This document shows, piece by piece, positions 22,890-35,070 of a stretch of 64,000 bases of DNA (the first letter of the stretch is position 1; the number at the start of each line of letters is the position of its first letter). Origin of the DNA: Hyaloscypha bicolor E. Its lineage: Eukaryota > Ascomycota > Leotiomycetes > Helotiales > Hyaloscyphaceae. A program made the translations under genes and the position numbers. Below the pieces are notes generated by a model. It was not told the origin of the DNA. It saw only the letters and a program-made list of their open reading frames with translations, and did no database searches. The stretch is from contig NW_020194518.1 in assembly GCF_002865645.1 (NCBI RefSeq), positions 991,463-1,055,462 of the forward strand, in the 5' to 3' direction.

Positions 22890-24021
22890 TATTCCGACCC
22901 TTCTAATGGCGTGATCAGTGATCGGGAAGCAGATGATATGATTTGGCATGAATTTAGCATTGGATTGCTCAAAATGGTCATTGCCCATTGTAGCCCCTGC
23001 TTGGACCCAGTTTGCTTGTTCGGTCGAAGTGCTGGCTTTATATCAAACAAAGAAAGTGATTCTATACAGCGACGGATGGTTAGAAGGAAAATACGTAAGG
23101 GGACGATGTGTTCACCCCAGTACCTTTTGGACTCGCTCGATGTACCAAGCACCTTCGAACGTTCAATGCTGCTCAAGAAAATCTTGAATCGGATTCATTA
23201 TTGAGATTAACGGCTGGATGAAAGTCACCTTTCGTCCCAAGATCGGAGAAAAGCTTGCAATAGAGTATGACGGGCAGTTCTCCAATTCCAAGAAATCAGA
23301 TGAAATCAAGGCACTTTCTGTCTGACATGAAAGGTCGAAGTTGAGTGGATATCTCAATGTACCAGAAAATTTGGTACAATTATGCGATGTGCAATAAAAG
23401 AGCTCCAGAGGATGATGATTCACCTTCAAGGCGAAGAGCTGTTGAAAGTGTGTGGATCTCCATCGACCTAACAATCTCAATGTTCCAGCACTTTTGGAAC
23501 ATTGAAGAGATATGCAACAAAATCTGATTTGTGTGATTCACTCTCTGCTCCCAGGACCATCTCATCGTCTTGAGTTTTCGGGACGCACGGAGCTGACGAG
23601 GCAAACCATGATCACTCCCCCAAATCAGCAGGATCAAGGACTACTTGGTATTAATGAAGAGATGTTTCCACGCATCATGCATGTACTTCAGCTCTCAAGC
23701 CTTGCGTACGGCCACTGGACTCCAATGTACCAAGATATGCCGTCTCATTTGCTAAGACAGCCACTTCTAGACCTCGAAAATATTGCGCACCACCGGGATA
23801 ACATGCTGGATCATGAATTAATTGGATTCGCCAACTCAGCAGTGCCGCGCCGAGCTTACACTACATATACACCACCCTGCTATGCAACATCATAAGAGAG
23901 GCAGGACGTAGCCCAAACGAAAATATAACAGTCCTAGCCTCTCTTGACCGAGGACGAAAGAGTAGAGTGATATGCGCCATTTGTGACGGATGACGGAAGG
24001 TTTCGGTTTCGGAGTAATCGT
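22890..24021. other. gene-poor region with a duplicated hairpin unit
   Basis: No supported coding gene. Two similar hairpins, at 23355-23381 and 23478-23504, each with about 10-bp arms and a 7-base loop, follow the shared sequence ATCTCAATG. Short frames (for example 23512-23895) look random. Confidence 0.45.
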
Positions 24022-24744
24022 TCAGTGAGCAAGTGCTGGGAAGCCAGTACCTCCGGTTTCTGATGGTGGGGGAGGAGGAGGTTGTGGTACCTGGGAAGAG
24101 ATTAGTGAAAGTCTCAACAGGGAACTGGGGGCCATACTTCTAGTCGCGTATTCTCCGCCATCATCCTTTGGAATCCAATCCCAACACCCTCAATAACAGC
24201 CAGTAAACATGCGCATCCTATCGCTGAGTTCCTTGCAGCTTTGTATCCTCCTCTAATGGCCAACGCTCCTCCCGTGAAAAATCCTGCAATAACTACCCAT
24301 CTGTCAGCACGAGCTACTCCGTCGCAGACTACCCTCTACCAATGGGCATCACATACTGGCATTATATGGGTCTTCCTTCTTCCTGACCCCCTTCACTGCA
24401 CAATCAAATGTTGAAAACAGCCCTCCCCAGACACCAAAGTTACCCCCCAATACAGGTGCTCGCGCCTTGATAGCTGTGAGGGCACCAATCCGTCGTTCGC
24501 CATACGGTGAGTTTCGAAAACCTTTCACGCCGTGCCATACTGCACCTCCTATCGCCTATGTGGAAAGAAATGTCAGCGTGGGTTGGCAATTGCGAGGGAT
24601 GCAAGGGCCGAGGCACCAGATCCCGAGTCTCGAGACTTAAAACACAAGGGAGTGGGGAAGAGGAAACCAACATACCCCCATACAGAAAGCTCCTCCAAAA
24701 TCATTCAATGCCACCCAGGGGCATGGGTCTCGTGTATGATCCAT
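24022..24744 (-). CDS. TIM17: mitochondrial inner-membrane translocase subunit Tim17
   Basis: Four exons (24744-24676, 24555-24357, 24292-24138, 24090-24022) give 163 residues, normal for the family. The protein begins [20 protein letters not shown] with the conserved Asp/Cys N terminus, then [55 protein letters not shown] and [11 protein letters not shown]. These give four hydrophobic segments with the GxxxG-type packing of Tim17/22/23 proteins. Tim17 is an essential core of the TIM23 complex that imports presequence proteins into the matrix and inner membrane. The C-terminal tail is Pro-rich ([10 protein letters not shown]). Start context and exon phases are unambiguous. Confidence 0.95.
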
Positions 24745-26427
24745 CTTCTAGAATGTGCCCGTTCGGAAGACCTCACCCTCACCCTCCTGCCGTTCACCAG
24801 TGGCGCAATTTGTCGACAAGCTGTGTATGATAGATGGGCATCGACGGGACGAAGACGTCGGAGACAGCTTGAGATGTGCGGGTCCAAGATGGCGGTGACT
24901 GAATGGGATTCTTAACAACTTGACGTTGAACTTTCTCGTAGGCGAGGAAGTCGCGCTAAGGTTTTTTTCGACAGATCTCATCACGTGCACAAATCCTAAC
25001 TTTAATCTTATCGCCGATAAGGTATGATTCAGGAAAACGCAAAACATCCTCCTTGTAAACCCAGCTCCGGGTCCTCCCTGTGAATCATGATTCACATTAT
25101 TGCTTGAATTTGCTTCTCTCCTCGGATCAGCTCAAGCATCTCGCACCAAGCACGCAGTTTGTTTTGCACAGTCAAGCTTTGTCGGTCTTCGGCACCGTTC
25201 GAGACAGCTCCTCACATCCTTTGAGCTGCTCCTGGATGGAGATCCTCGACATCACTTGCCGGCGAAGACGAACGAAACTCCACGTCTCGAATCGTCCTCC
25301 TTCCCACCAGTCATTGGAACGGGATGCGTCGCTCGTAAGCAGCACCTGTTCTCCACAACCGAGGGGTCTCTTTTCATCTGATCAAACCCTGCACGAACTG
25401 CAAACTCCAAACTGTCTCGAGTCCTCGCCTACATCGCCTGAAGGGAGCCGCTGAAACTGGGCACCTGTGAAGGGAAATCAGATAAGCGCTGCGCCCGCCC
25501 GACCCCGAGAAACCAACCCATCTGAAGTTTGAACACACAGAGGAGCGTCAGCACTTTCCACTCTTCAGCGTCATGCGGAGATGTCGTCTCCATCGACACT
25601 TATATGATGTTTGCGAGCACAATGCGCATGATCTCCTGGTACAATGGCAAGCACATCGGATGTGGCAGTGTTCAATGGGGCTGGGAGGTAGCTCTGCCGC
25701 CAGGCAGGGAGGGTTCGCTTTGGCGTTTCGTCCCAACAGGGCCAATACCACTGCAGGTCCGGCTGGCGCCGTTAAGCGAATGCTGACCCCTGGGCAACTC
25801 TGTATCAGACCATCTCCCCTCCTGTTTTATCTGATCTTTTGCATAATCAGCTACTGATCTTGTCGCAGCCCGTTGCCCAAACGGCCGTGCTCCCATTATC
25901 TACCCTTAATCTTATCCACCTGACGCATGATTCCACATCTCTTTTCGTGGGACGAGCTCCCTCCTCGCTACGAGTTTACCAATCTTTGGTGTTCCCGCGA
26001 CCTGGTCGTTGAAACTGAAACTACCCGTTTTCTGAACTTGAAGCAACGAGGCTGAGGCGCAGGTCAGCATCGCCGGCCTAGTTCGTTTTCCAATGTTTGA
26101 AAAACGCCTCCGTCGTGAGAACTTGACGCCAAGGGTGCCTTTGCTCATTTCCCCTCTGCTATGTGCCACTTGGCGTGTAAATTATAAGAGGTATGTGTTC
26201 CCGGAAAGTATATCCCTCTCTATCGATCTTTTCGACCTACATTCTTTGGTGTTGTTATATCACGTTCATTTAGTTGATTTATACGTTCATTCATTCATTC
26301 ATTCACTTCACATCGACTGCGTCGCTCTTTTTTTGGTTCTCCTGCACAATTTTAAACAGGCCGGACCACTTGAACACTTTTGATTACATTATACTTTCTA
26401 CAGAATAACACCAAAGCTCCAATCAAT
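24745..26427. other. long intergenic region upstream of a secreted-protein gene
   Basis: About 1.7 kb with only weak short frames on both strands. A short (ATTC)n tract sits near 26287-26306 and a TATAAGAGG box near 26183, about 240 bases before the next gene's ATG, so part is a long promoter and leader. Confidence 0.45.
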
Positions 26428-28521
26428 ATGTTCACCCCCTCTCTCCTGGTTCTGCTCGCATCAGCTGGCCTCATTGAAGCCCGTTCGATTCATGAAGCTA
26501 GACATCTCCATGCACTCGTACATCAGCGGGCTGCGGGTGGTGGTGGCGATGCCACTGCTACGACTCTAGCTGCCGATGCCATCCAGAGTGGCTCATTCAA
26601 CGACGGCTCACTCGAGACTGGTTCTGATGGGGCTACACAAGCTCTATCCTTGACCTCGAGAAACAATTTCATTAACCACTGCGCTGGAAAGACTTTGACC
26701 AATGGCCTCCAGTTCACCACTGGCTCCTGCAATGGAATCCGTAAGTTCTTGCTACCCAAGTTCAGCACATTCTAACATCTTCAGCCATGGGTGATATTCC
26801 AGCCAAGTCTCAAATGGTCTCCAGTATCATTACTTTCCCGTTGAGTGGATCGAAAACCATCGAGTCTGACGTCACGTTCAATATCACTGTTCAGACTCAG
26901 AACCTTGTCGCTGGCTCTTTCACCAACGCCGATGCAACCTACTATGCTGCCCCCCAAGCTCTCTCAGGAGGCAAGGTCGTTGGACACACGCACGTGACCG
27001 TTCAAGACTTAGGTCCCAACTTGAACCCCAAACAACCACTGGATGCCACCCAGTTCGCGTTTTTCAAGGGGATCAACGACGCTGGAGACGGCAAAGGTGG
27101 GCTTACGGCTGTTGTTACTGGCGGTCTCCCTGCTGGCAACTACCGTGTCTGCACGATGACATCCTCGTCCAACCACCAGCCCGTCCTTATGCCCGTTGCT
27201 CAACGTGGAACTCCTGATGATTGCACCAAGTTCACTGTCATTGGTACCGGAACCACCAAGAACATCGCTGCAAATGACGGCTCAAAGGGACTTGCGGCGG
27301 CTTCTCTGGCGGCCGCGGCCGTGGCTCTTGGCCCAAATGTCAACGTTGCCCAATCCAGCGGAGGAAACGCCGGTAGCACAACATCGACTTCCCAGGCTAC
27401 CAGCACGAATTCCGCGGCGGGAGGAAAGGGAGGAAAAGGCGGAAAGGGTGTTGTCAAGGGCAGTGCAGGGAATAGCGGAAATGCCGCCACCACAACATCG
27501 ACTTCCCAGGCTGCCATCACAACCTTGGCGGCGGGGAATGGAGGAAAAGGCGGAAAGGGTGGGAACGCCGGTAATTCTACGACAGCCGCAAAGACAACGA
27601 CCTCTGCAAAGACTACCATCCGCGGAGGTGGAAAGGGTGTTGTCAAGGGTAGTGCAGGTAATGGCGGCAAAGGCACCAAGACTGCTTCAGCCGCTCAAGT
27701 CATCTCCACCACCGTTGTCCAGAAGGTAACGGTCATCGAGTCATTCTTCGAGTTCACCTTCGCTCTCGGAGGTCTCCCACCCTCCGTGTCCAAGAAGGGC
27801 AACCAATTCTTCGTCCTTGAGCAACTCTTCGAAGATATCACCATCGCCTGTGGAGCTGCTTGCGAGGAACAGTTCACCACCTGTACTGCGATCGAAGGAC
27901 CAGGCTTCTCCTTCGAGAAATGCTCTACCCAAAAAGAGGCTTGCGGCGCTGCTGCCTCATCCCAATCTTCGAGTGTCGCTCCTGTAAAAATCACTGCTAC
28001 TATCACGGTGCCTCCCACAGCCACTGTCACTGGCTCCGTTCTCTCGGAGACCACAATCAGCACAACTTACACCAGCAGCCTAGCAAGCCCTACAGCCGTC
28101 CTGGCCAGTGGAGCAGCAGCCATTGTGACCAGCGCCCCAGCTGTCGACAACGCGCAAGCCACTAGCTCAGCCTGCTCATTGACTACGAGTACAGTCTTCG
28201 TCGATACCCCAGCTGAAACCCAACCCGCGCTCGCAGTCGCTGCCCCCTTCTCCAACTCAACAATAGCAACCGGAACTGGGTCTGCTGCTCCCGCAATCAA
28301 CACCGCAGCCCCCGCTTCCGGCTCCTCGGCCCTCGGCGGCATCGCAGCCCTTTGAGGTCAATGGTAACACTTTTGTCAACAAGTCCGCCGCCGTGCAACG
28401 GAGTTGCGATATCCAGTTTAATGCCTGCGCCAATGCTTTCAACGGCGGCAAGGCAACGGGATTCAATCTCTCTGATTGTCAGAACCAGCAGAATGCGTGT
28501 ATTACTGCTGGAGGGTCGTAG
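26428..28521 (+). CDS. secreted mucin-like protein with Gly/Lys repeats; C-terminal Cys module out of frame
   Basis: Exon 1 is 26428-26740 and the 44-base intron ends at 26784; the main frame closes at 28355 (627 residues). A signal peptide (MFTPSLLVLLASAGLIEARS) precedes a globular domain with CAGKTLTNGLQFTTGSCNGI and PMGDIPAKSQMVSSIITFP. Then comes a low-complexity region with repeated GGKGG, VVKGSAGN and TTSTSQA units, and a Cys-containing domain (FEFTFALGGLPPSVSKKG to EKCSTQKEACG). After 28355 another frame reads QPFEVNGNTFVNKSAAVQRSC and ends at 28521 with a Cys-rich module that usually closes such proteins. A one-base shift near 28325-28345, or an intron with a poor donor near 28236, would attach it. 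Likely cell-wall associated; function unknown. Confidence 0.65.
27410..27680 (+). repeat. coding minisatellite (Gly/Lys and Thr/Ser units)
   Basis: Within the secreted-protein gene, a GGAAAGGGTGTTGTCAAGG unit occurs near 27442 and again near 27632, and an ACATCGACTTCCCAGGCT unit near 27380 and 27495, interspersed with (GGAAAAGGC)-like triplets coding GGK. Confidence 0.7.
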
Positions 28522-29416
28522 AGATGGATTAAACGAAGGGTGGAGGGAGAGGGGGAGCGTTGTAAGATGATAGATTTGTTTTTGATGTGAAATGATTGAT
28601 AGTTCTTTGTATATGTATAACTAGATACCCGAGAGGAGTTGTCAATGACACTATTCTTGGCGACGAGAAAATCTACCTTTTTTTTTGGTCACTTTCGCAT
28701 CTTCTTCCGTCCGACATGAATGTCAACTGTCTTCTCCAAGCCAATCTCACTTGCCAATGTTCTGAAATGAATTGAATGTCCCGTCCTTCAAGCCAAGGTT
28801 ACTCGCAGGCATTTCCGTACCCGGTTCGGGCCAGAGTGCAAGTCGGCCCCAGCAAAGCGAGGAATTGCCCACGGGTATGGACAAGATTTCCGACACTTCT
28901 CTCGTTTAATCTCCAGATCAGGGGCGTCAAATTTTCTCCTTCACGATTCACGTGATACCCCTTGAGATTTTATCATGCGGCATAAGTTTTCGCAGCCAGA
29001 GCAGGTGGTACCTATCGTTCGTGTCAAACCACGAGTTCATTGTCACAACATAGAAATATATTGGGTAAATGTTGATTTTTGAGTCACATAGTATTCAGTT
29101 CCGACTACCTAACCTTGACTTGTCATGTGAGAAAAACGCACACCTCACCGAATATCTTTCTCAAAACACGAAACAACAGTTACGACTCACAATACCTACT
29201 CTCGAAATTGAATTGCATTCAGACAATATTGAAATCAGACAATATTAACTATATTGAAATCAGATAATATGTTGAAATCAGATAATATTGAAATCAGACA
29301 ATATTGAAATCAGATAATATTGAAATCAGATAATATTGAAATCAGACAATATTGAAATCAGGCAAAATCAGGCAAATCACCATCGCACTTCGTAAACCAG
29401 AGAGCATTAAGTCTCT
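28522..29416. other. intergenic, includes minisatellite
   Basis: No gene is seen between the secreted-protein gene and the converging uncharacterised gene. The last 200 bases hold the 16-bp repeat listed separately. Confidence 0.45.
29216..29375. repeat. 16-bp tandem repeat (ATTGAAATCAGAYAAT)n
   Basis: About nine units of ATTGAAATCAGATAAT or ATTGAAATCAGACAAT follow one another, the first few with small indels, the last decaying into CAGGCAAA. The array lies just beyond the 3' end of the next minus-strand gene. Confidence 0.85.
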
Positions 29417-30539
29417 TTAAGCCCTCCTCTTGCAGGAACACCCTGTGCAGTGAGGGCCGGCGTACTCGTCTCCTGCATTCCCTTGGCCATTTTGGGGACG
29501 CCGCTGAGGGGTTTGAGAGCTGACGGGCCCCGCGTCAGCATCCGACCGCCGGGCGGCGTCTCTCCTTGCCCTCTCTTTCCGAATGTGTTCTCTTCTTGCA
29601 GCCTCCTCGCGGAGAGAACGAGCGTGAGGCGACTCCCATGGGTACCAGGTTAGCACTGGAATAAAATTGATATCCAGTGGCAGTTCGTCTTGAATAGGTT
29701 CTTCTCTCGTAGCCTGCGAGGGACGCGAAGAAGAGGAATACCACTCTCGCGGGTAAATGGTTCGGTCTGGAACAAGAGAACTGGTTTGGGGCTGTGGAGC
29801 GTTGGACTGTTGATTCTTCTGTGGCTTTCGAGACAGGCCGGGAGTGGCTGCATCGTTGCGGGGGTTGTCCTTCTCACCACCACCACCACCGCGCATCCAA
29901 ACATTGTTTGTGGTATTGGGGTTCGCTTCAGACATGTCTGAAGCGCCTTGATTGTTGTCAAAAAGTCCAGGCAGGTCACCAGGCTGAAGGAACTCATGTG
30001 GTGGGCCTGTCCGGTGTGTCTCTACTTCAAGATCACCCCCCCTAGCACGTACATGTCTCGCCCATTCGTGGAGACCTCCTCTTGGCCGAGGAAGATGGCT
30101 CAGATTTGAATCCTGGAGTGGCTGATTCTGCCGAGGCTGTTGTGGGTTTCGATTTCGAAGACCAAGACCTAAGCCGCCGAGACCTGAGTGACGACGGGTT
30201 AGCAATAGATTAAGAAGGGTAATCTCTGCCCACCAACGGGGCAAACGCACCTCCTCCAAGACCAGGGCGGATTGGATACTGATAGTGCATTGGTGGGCGT
30301 TGTTGATTGAACGCAAAGGTTGCCCAAGAGTCGTAGCCCGTTATCCAACCATCCTGAAAGCCTTGATCAAAGGCTTCTCTTCTGGCCTCTTCGAGGTTGT
30401 GCTGGAATTGATTCATATCATCGAGGGGACCCTGGGTCTCATCTTCAGCTTGTGGCACTCCGTTGGCCCTGATTCGGTTCTTTTCAAGGGCTTTGCCTGA
30501 TAGGGTCACGGGAACTTCAACATCGACACGGAGACTCAT
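29417..30539 (-). CDS. uncharacterised Gly/Arg/Pro-rich protein
   Basis: Two exons (30539-30251, 30183-29417) give 351 residues. The N terminus is MSLRVDVEVPVTLSG, followed by a helix-forming segment with EEARREAFDQGFQDGWITGYDSW, in which GFQDGWxxGY looks conserved-like. The rest is disordered: a Gly-rich stretch (GLGGLGLGLR), Asn/Pro/Gln-rich sequence, a charged helix (SLREEAARREHIRKERARRD) and a C terminus with HCTGCSCKRRA. No domain is recognised. The intron of 67 bases has a GTGCGT donor. Nothing in the neighbourhood hints at a role. Confidence 0.6.
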
Positions 30540-31505
30540 ATTGGCAAGAGTTGGAAGTTTGATGATCTATCTTCCGATGATCTTCTTGACTGATACTGCA
30601 TCTGGGTTTCGACTAAAGAGCTCACTTAAATCCTTAGATCGAACCATGATTGTCCAATGTTGTCACTGCCAACAGTGGAGGTGTTTGGTGCTCTGCTCAG
30701 CTAACTCCTTAACTCATGATGACTGGGATAACTTCCAAGACATTGCCTTAGCCACGTAAATCGCCATCACAAATTTTTCTCCTATGCAAATGTACAACTC
30801 TGCACAAATTTCCAGCTCCGATAAACGGCGAGTGGCATGTACCCAGGTCGAGTGAAACCTGCATGAGGTCTGAACAAGCCAATGAGTTTGTGAGACAGCT
30901 GAAAGATATTTTCGCGATATGCAAGCAACGGACCAGAATAAAATCAGTGTTAGGCTCGAGTGGAATTGCTTGGTGGATCTAACACTTGACGGCGGTCTGC
31001 GCATCTGACTCTGGCAATGTCTTGGTCCAAGTCCAGCAGGATAAATACGCAGCGAAGGCGCCATCCAGGCCAGGTCTCACGCAATGCTCGTTAGCAGGGT
31101 ATGACTCCGAGTGGAAAAATTCGCAATGAGTGGACACAAGACTTCTTCAATGGCCTTCTCAGGATTCGACATCGAGCGCTGGAACCGTCGTGCAAAGCGA
31201 AGACATCCGACGACGATGTGCCATGCTGGATCAATACTGAGGAGCAGCGAAGACGAAGACGAGGAGGAACCAGACATGTGGTCCAGCGACGAAGAAAACA
31301 GTACGAGGACAGCATGTAAGTAATCCACGATATCTTGATATTGAGGTTGTTCGTGCCCCCACGTGTTTGTGTGAAGGTGGGACAAAAGGTTGATTGATTG
31401 CGGCTGGATGGAAATCTGGGATGAGAGGAAGAATCGCGGGGGGCGCTACAGTAGTAGCTCCTCCCCGGGGCCAACGGAGCCCCTGAACTCAAACCACTTG
31501 CATCA
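30540..31505. other. divergent promoter region
   Basis: This region separates the uncharacterised minus gene and DUG2. A plus frame at 31125-31318 codes an acidic peptide (SSEDEDEEEPDMWSSDEE) and could be a small or upstream gene, but nothing confirms it. Confidence 0.4.
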
Positions 31506-34461
31506 ATGGCATCCATTTTCGCAGCTCGAGAAGCTTCCTATTCGCAGAACCTTGCAACTCCTCTTGCTGACAGGCCTGCAGCCGACGCCAGCGACGATGA
31601 GACCTACGAGATTACGGATCGAACTGTGGACGAGAGCACGACGCGATTGAACGAGAAGCCCGAGCTGCTGCACCACCTCCAGAATGATTCCTCGATTCTC
31701 ACGCTTGCGGTTGGAGACAAACTGCTGTATGCTGGCACACAAGATGGGGAGATTGTAGTTTGGTCGTTGGCTTCGTTTGAGCTGGTTCAGCGGATACAAG
31801 CACACACTCGCGCGGTGCTGTCTCTCTTCCTGTCGGCGGATGGGAAGCTCCTATTCTCCAGCGCGGGAGATGCCATTGTCAACGCATGGTGCCCGACCAC
31901 TTTGAAGCGACTTTACCATGTCTATAGCACATACGATGTCGGTGACGTCTTCAGTGTTGCATATTCAGCGCAGTTCGAAACGGTGTATCTTGGGGCACAA
32001 AATACAAGCATACAATGGTGCAGTTTAAAGGACCAGACTGCGAGACGAACTCCAAATCCAGAAAACCATCCTGATCGCCGAAATCACCGATTCTTTGACT
32101 CCCTCGACCGTGGAGGGTCTTCTACCCCGAGACCACAAACAACTCGAACTGGCAACCATGAAGGGGAGGTTCTCGAGATTGACAAGGCTCATATGATGCA
32201 TTATGCACATTTTGGATATGTGTACTGTATGCTTATGGTACATGGTGTAACCCGGCTGGTGGATTCAGATGAGGAATTTTTGATTTCCGGTGGAGGGGAT
32301 GGTACAATCAAGATTTGGAAATTGTTCCATGATCAGAGTCAAGGAATTAAGGAGGTTGCTTGTCTTGGGGAGGACGACGCTGAATCGGTGTTGTCTTTGG
32401 CCATTGACGGCTCCTTCTTGTACAGCAGCAAACTTGAAGGAGTCATCGAATTGTGGGATCTGGATACCAAACAAAAGCTTCGTGTCATCAAGGCACACAA
32501 GGGAGATGTCACGACTTTGCAGATGGGCTGGGGATTTCTTTGGAGCGCTGGGTCTACTGGTTTCGCGAGAGTGAGTTTCAGCTTCTTTGTTACTGAAGGT
32601 CTGCTAACAAATCTGGACAGAAATACAGCACAGTACAATATGGAAAATATCAAGATAGGACCTCGTTCAGCCAAAAGTATCAATGCGTCAATCGATGGAG
32701 AGCACACGAAGGGCGGATCCTGGCTTCTGCAGTCACTACATACAACGACCAGCAATTATACGTCACTGGAGCCAATGATAATTCCGTCTCCATATGGAAT
32801 ATCACTGGCTGCAATTCGGGAACTTATGATAGGACGCAGATGTCTGATAGCCAGTTGATAAAGTCGCTTTATGAGTTTGTCTCGTTTAAGACCATATCTT
32901 CGAGACCAGATCATGCTGAGGACTGCCGACGTGGGGCCACTTTCCTCCGAACTCTGTTCAAGAAACATGGAGCACAAACTGAGATGCTGAATACGGACAA
33001 TCATCACAACCCTGTTGTTTACGCTAAGTTTAAAGGCAACTCGACAACTTCCGGCAAGCGAAAGAAGATTTTGTTCTATGGTCACTGTAAGTTATCCTAA
33101 GAGGAAATTGAGTTTTTGTACTGATTGGTCTACTAGATGATGTAGTTCCTGCTGATAACAAGCAAAACAAATGGATCGTTGACCCTTTTGAAATGAAAGG
33201 TGTAAACGGGTATCTGTACGGCCGTGGTGTGACGGATAACAAGGGACCAATTATGGCTGCTTTGTATGGTGTGGTGGATCTCGTACACGAAAAGGAGCTG
33301 GAGTCTGATATCATGTTTCTCATCGAAGGAGAGGAAGAGTCCGGATCTCGAGGCTTCAAAGATGCTGTTCGACGGCACAAGGACCTGATTGGTGACATCG
33401 ATTATATAATCCTTGCGAATAGTTATTGGCTGGATGACGATGTACCGTGCTTGACTTACGGACTTCGAGGTGTACTTCACGCCACCGTGAAGGTCGACAG
33501 CAATCATCCTGACGTGCATAGTGGAGTTGACGGAAGCTTCATGATGGACGAGCCGCTCTCTGACCTGACTTCGGTCCTGGCCAAGCTCAAGGGTCTACAC
33601 AACCGCATTCAAATACCCGGCTTCTATGACAATATTTTGCCACTGACTCCTGTCGAAGAAGCCCGCTACGATGACATTGTGGAAACCTTGATTCGACGAA
33701 GCCCTGAAAATGGACCACCCGAAAGATTGAAAGCTTCCCTGATGGCACGATGGCGAGAGCCGAATTTGACAATCCATCGCTACAAAGTCTCCGGTCCAGA
33801 CGGCTCCCTCGTCTCAGCTCACGCTAGTGCATCGATATCCCTCCGTCTCGTACCAAACCAAGAAGTCGACGACGTAATCAAACAACTCACCAGTTTCCTA
33901 AAAGACGCCTTTGCCCAACTCGACACGCACAACCACCTTACAATCACAATTGACAACCAAGCGGACGCCTGGCTCGGCGATCCAGACAACGAGATCTTCC
34001 AGACACTCGAGAAAGCAATCATGGACGTCTGGGGCCCCATCGGCGAGACTCGTCGCTCCAGCGTTCCTGGACCAAAACAAGTTAAGAAACCTGCTACCCC
34101 AACAATGAGCCCAAGTCTTAAGCCTACTCCTGCTACTACAACTACTCTCACAAACGGGAGCGATCATACGTCTCTTGCTGCTACGCCGCTTGAGATGCTG
34201 TCTGATTCTCCCGAAAATTCGTCGCCGGTTGATGGCACGAATGGCGCGAGAAGAGGGCGGAAACCGCTGTATATTAGGGAGGGGGGATCGATTCCTAGTA
34301 TCCGGTTCTTGGAGAAGGAGTTTGATGCTCCGGCTGCGCATCTGCCATGTGGACAAGCGAGCGATAGCGCGCATTTGGATAATGAGAGACTGAGGCTGAG
34401 TAATTTGTATAAGAGTCGTGAGATCTTTAGGAGGGTGTTTAGGGAGTTGCCGAGGAAGTAG
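31506..34461 (+). CDS. DUG2: Dug2-like glutathione-degradation protein (WD40 + M20 peptidase)
   Basis: Three exons (31506-32570, 32621-33086, 33137-34461) give 951 residues. The N-terminal 425 residues are WD40 repeats (DGEIVVWSL, GGDGTIKIWKL, LEGVIELWDL, NDNSVSIWNI). From about 428 an M20 metallopeptidase follows: FYGHYDVVPAD (metal His and Asp), GRGVTDNKGP (bridging Asp) and LIEGEEESGS (general base and metal Glu), then a dimerisation domain and a C-terminal lobe ending HLDNERLR. Dug2 and the amidotransferase Dug3 form the yeast cytosolic complex that removes the gamma-glutamyl group from glutathione without gamma-glutamyl transpeptidase. A 60-residue Ser/Thr/Pro insertion interrupts the lobe near residues 840-900. 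Splicing at 32571-32620 is needed to keep both domains in frame. Confidence 0.92.
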
Positions 34462-35070
34462 GAGTGGTGTGGGAAGGGGAGGGAGTGAGCTATTTTCGAG
34501 GCTTTAGCGTGGCGTTTGAGAGATGATATCCGGGACATTAAAAAAGCTGCTTGGAGATGATTCTCTTCATAGGGGGAGTTTAGATTGGCGGATTGTATGA
34601 TAGAAAAGCTTGCATGGGAAATCAAAAGTTTAGAAGGTAGTTGGGAGTCCAACCATTCTGTCTGCATCGCAACCAGCCTAATGTCTTTGCTTTTAAGTAT
34701 TTATTGCTTGCTCTCAAAAATCAATCTGTTTGCTTCCAAAGTCAGGCGCACATGACCAAGTGCAGCAGTCTCGAGGAAATCTATGTACAATACAGAAGAG
34801 AAGGAGTTGCCGTGCGAGCAGAGCTTCTGAGATCAAGTAACCTCTCAGTTTGCACTCCAAGACCCTTCGGGTATGAGCACATAGCCTATGCAATCTAGTC
34901 GGTGTCTTCTTTAGTCAAGCCAATGCGGTTTGCCTCAGGTAATCCAGATGCTGAATCAAGTACCAGGAATCTGTCCTTAACGAGGAATTGGGAGGTCTCC
35001 GCCATTTCGAATGGGAACATCCCTAGGACAGCCTTGCCAGCCCTTTAGTAGTGCTCAGTCATCTACAACT
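34462..35070. other. intergenic between convergent genes
   Basis: This 609-base gap holds the DUG2 3' end. No feature recognised beyond random short frames. Confidence 0.4.

Noticed and set aside
24745..26100. Short frames on both strands as genes
   Set aside because: None has motifs, signal peptides or exon structure; they overlap one another at random.
29417..30316. Minus-strand frame read without splicing from 30316
   Set aside because: Its N-terminal 50 codons are intron and shifted exon 1; the spliced model from ATG 30539 reads more naturally.
31125..31320. Small acidic plus-strand gene before DUG2
   Set aside because: Only 60 codons, no downstream exon or family; could be an upstream ORF of DUG2 but not supported.
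32840..33100. Separate M20 peptidase gene starting MSDSQLIKSL
   Set aside because: Splicing at 32571-32620 keeps the WD40 region in frame with the peptidase, as in Dug2; a single gene is simpler.
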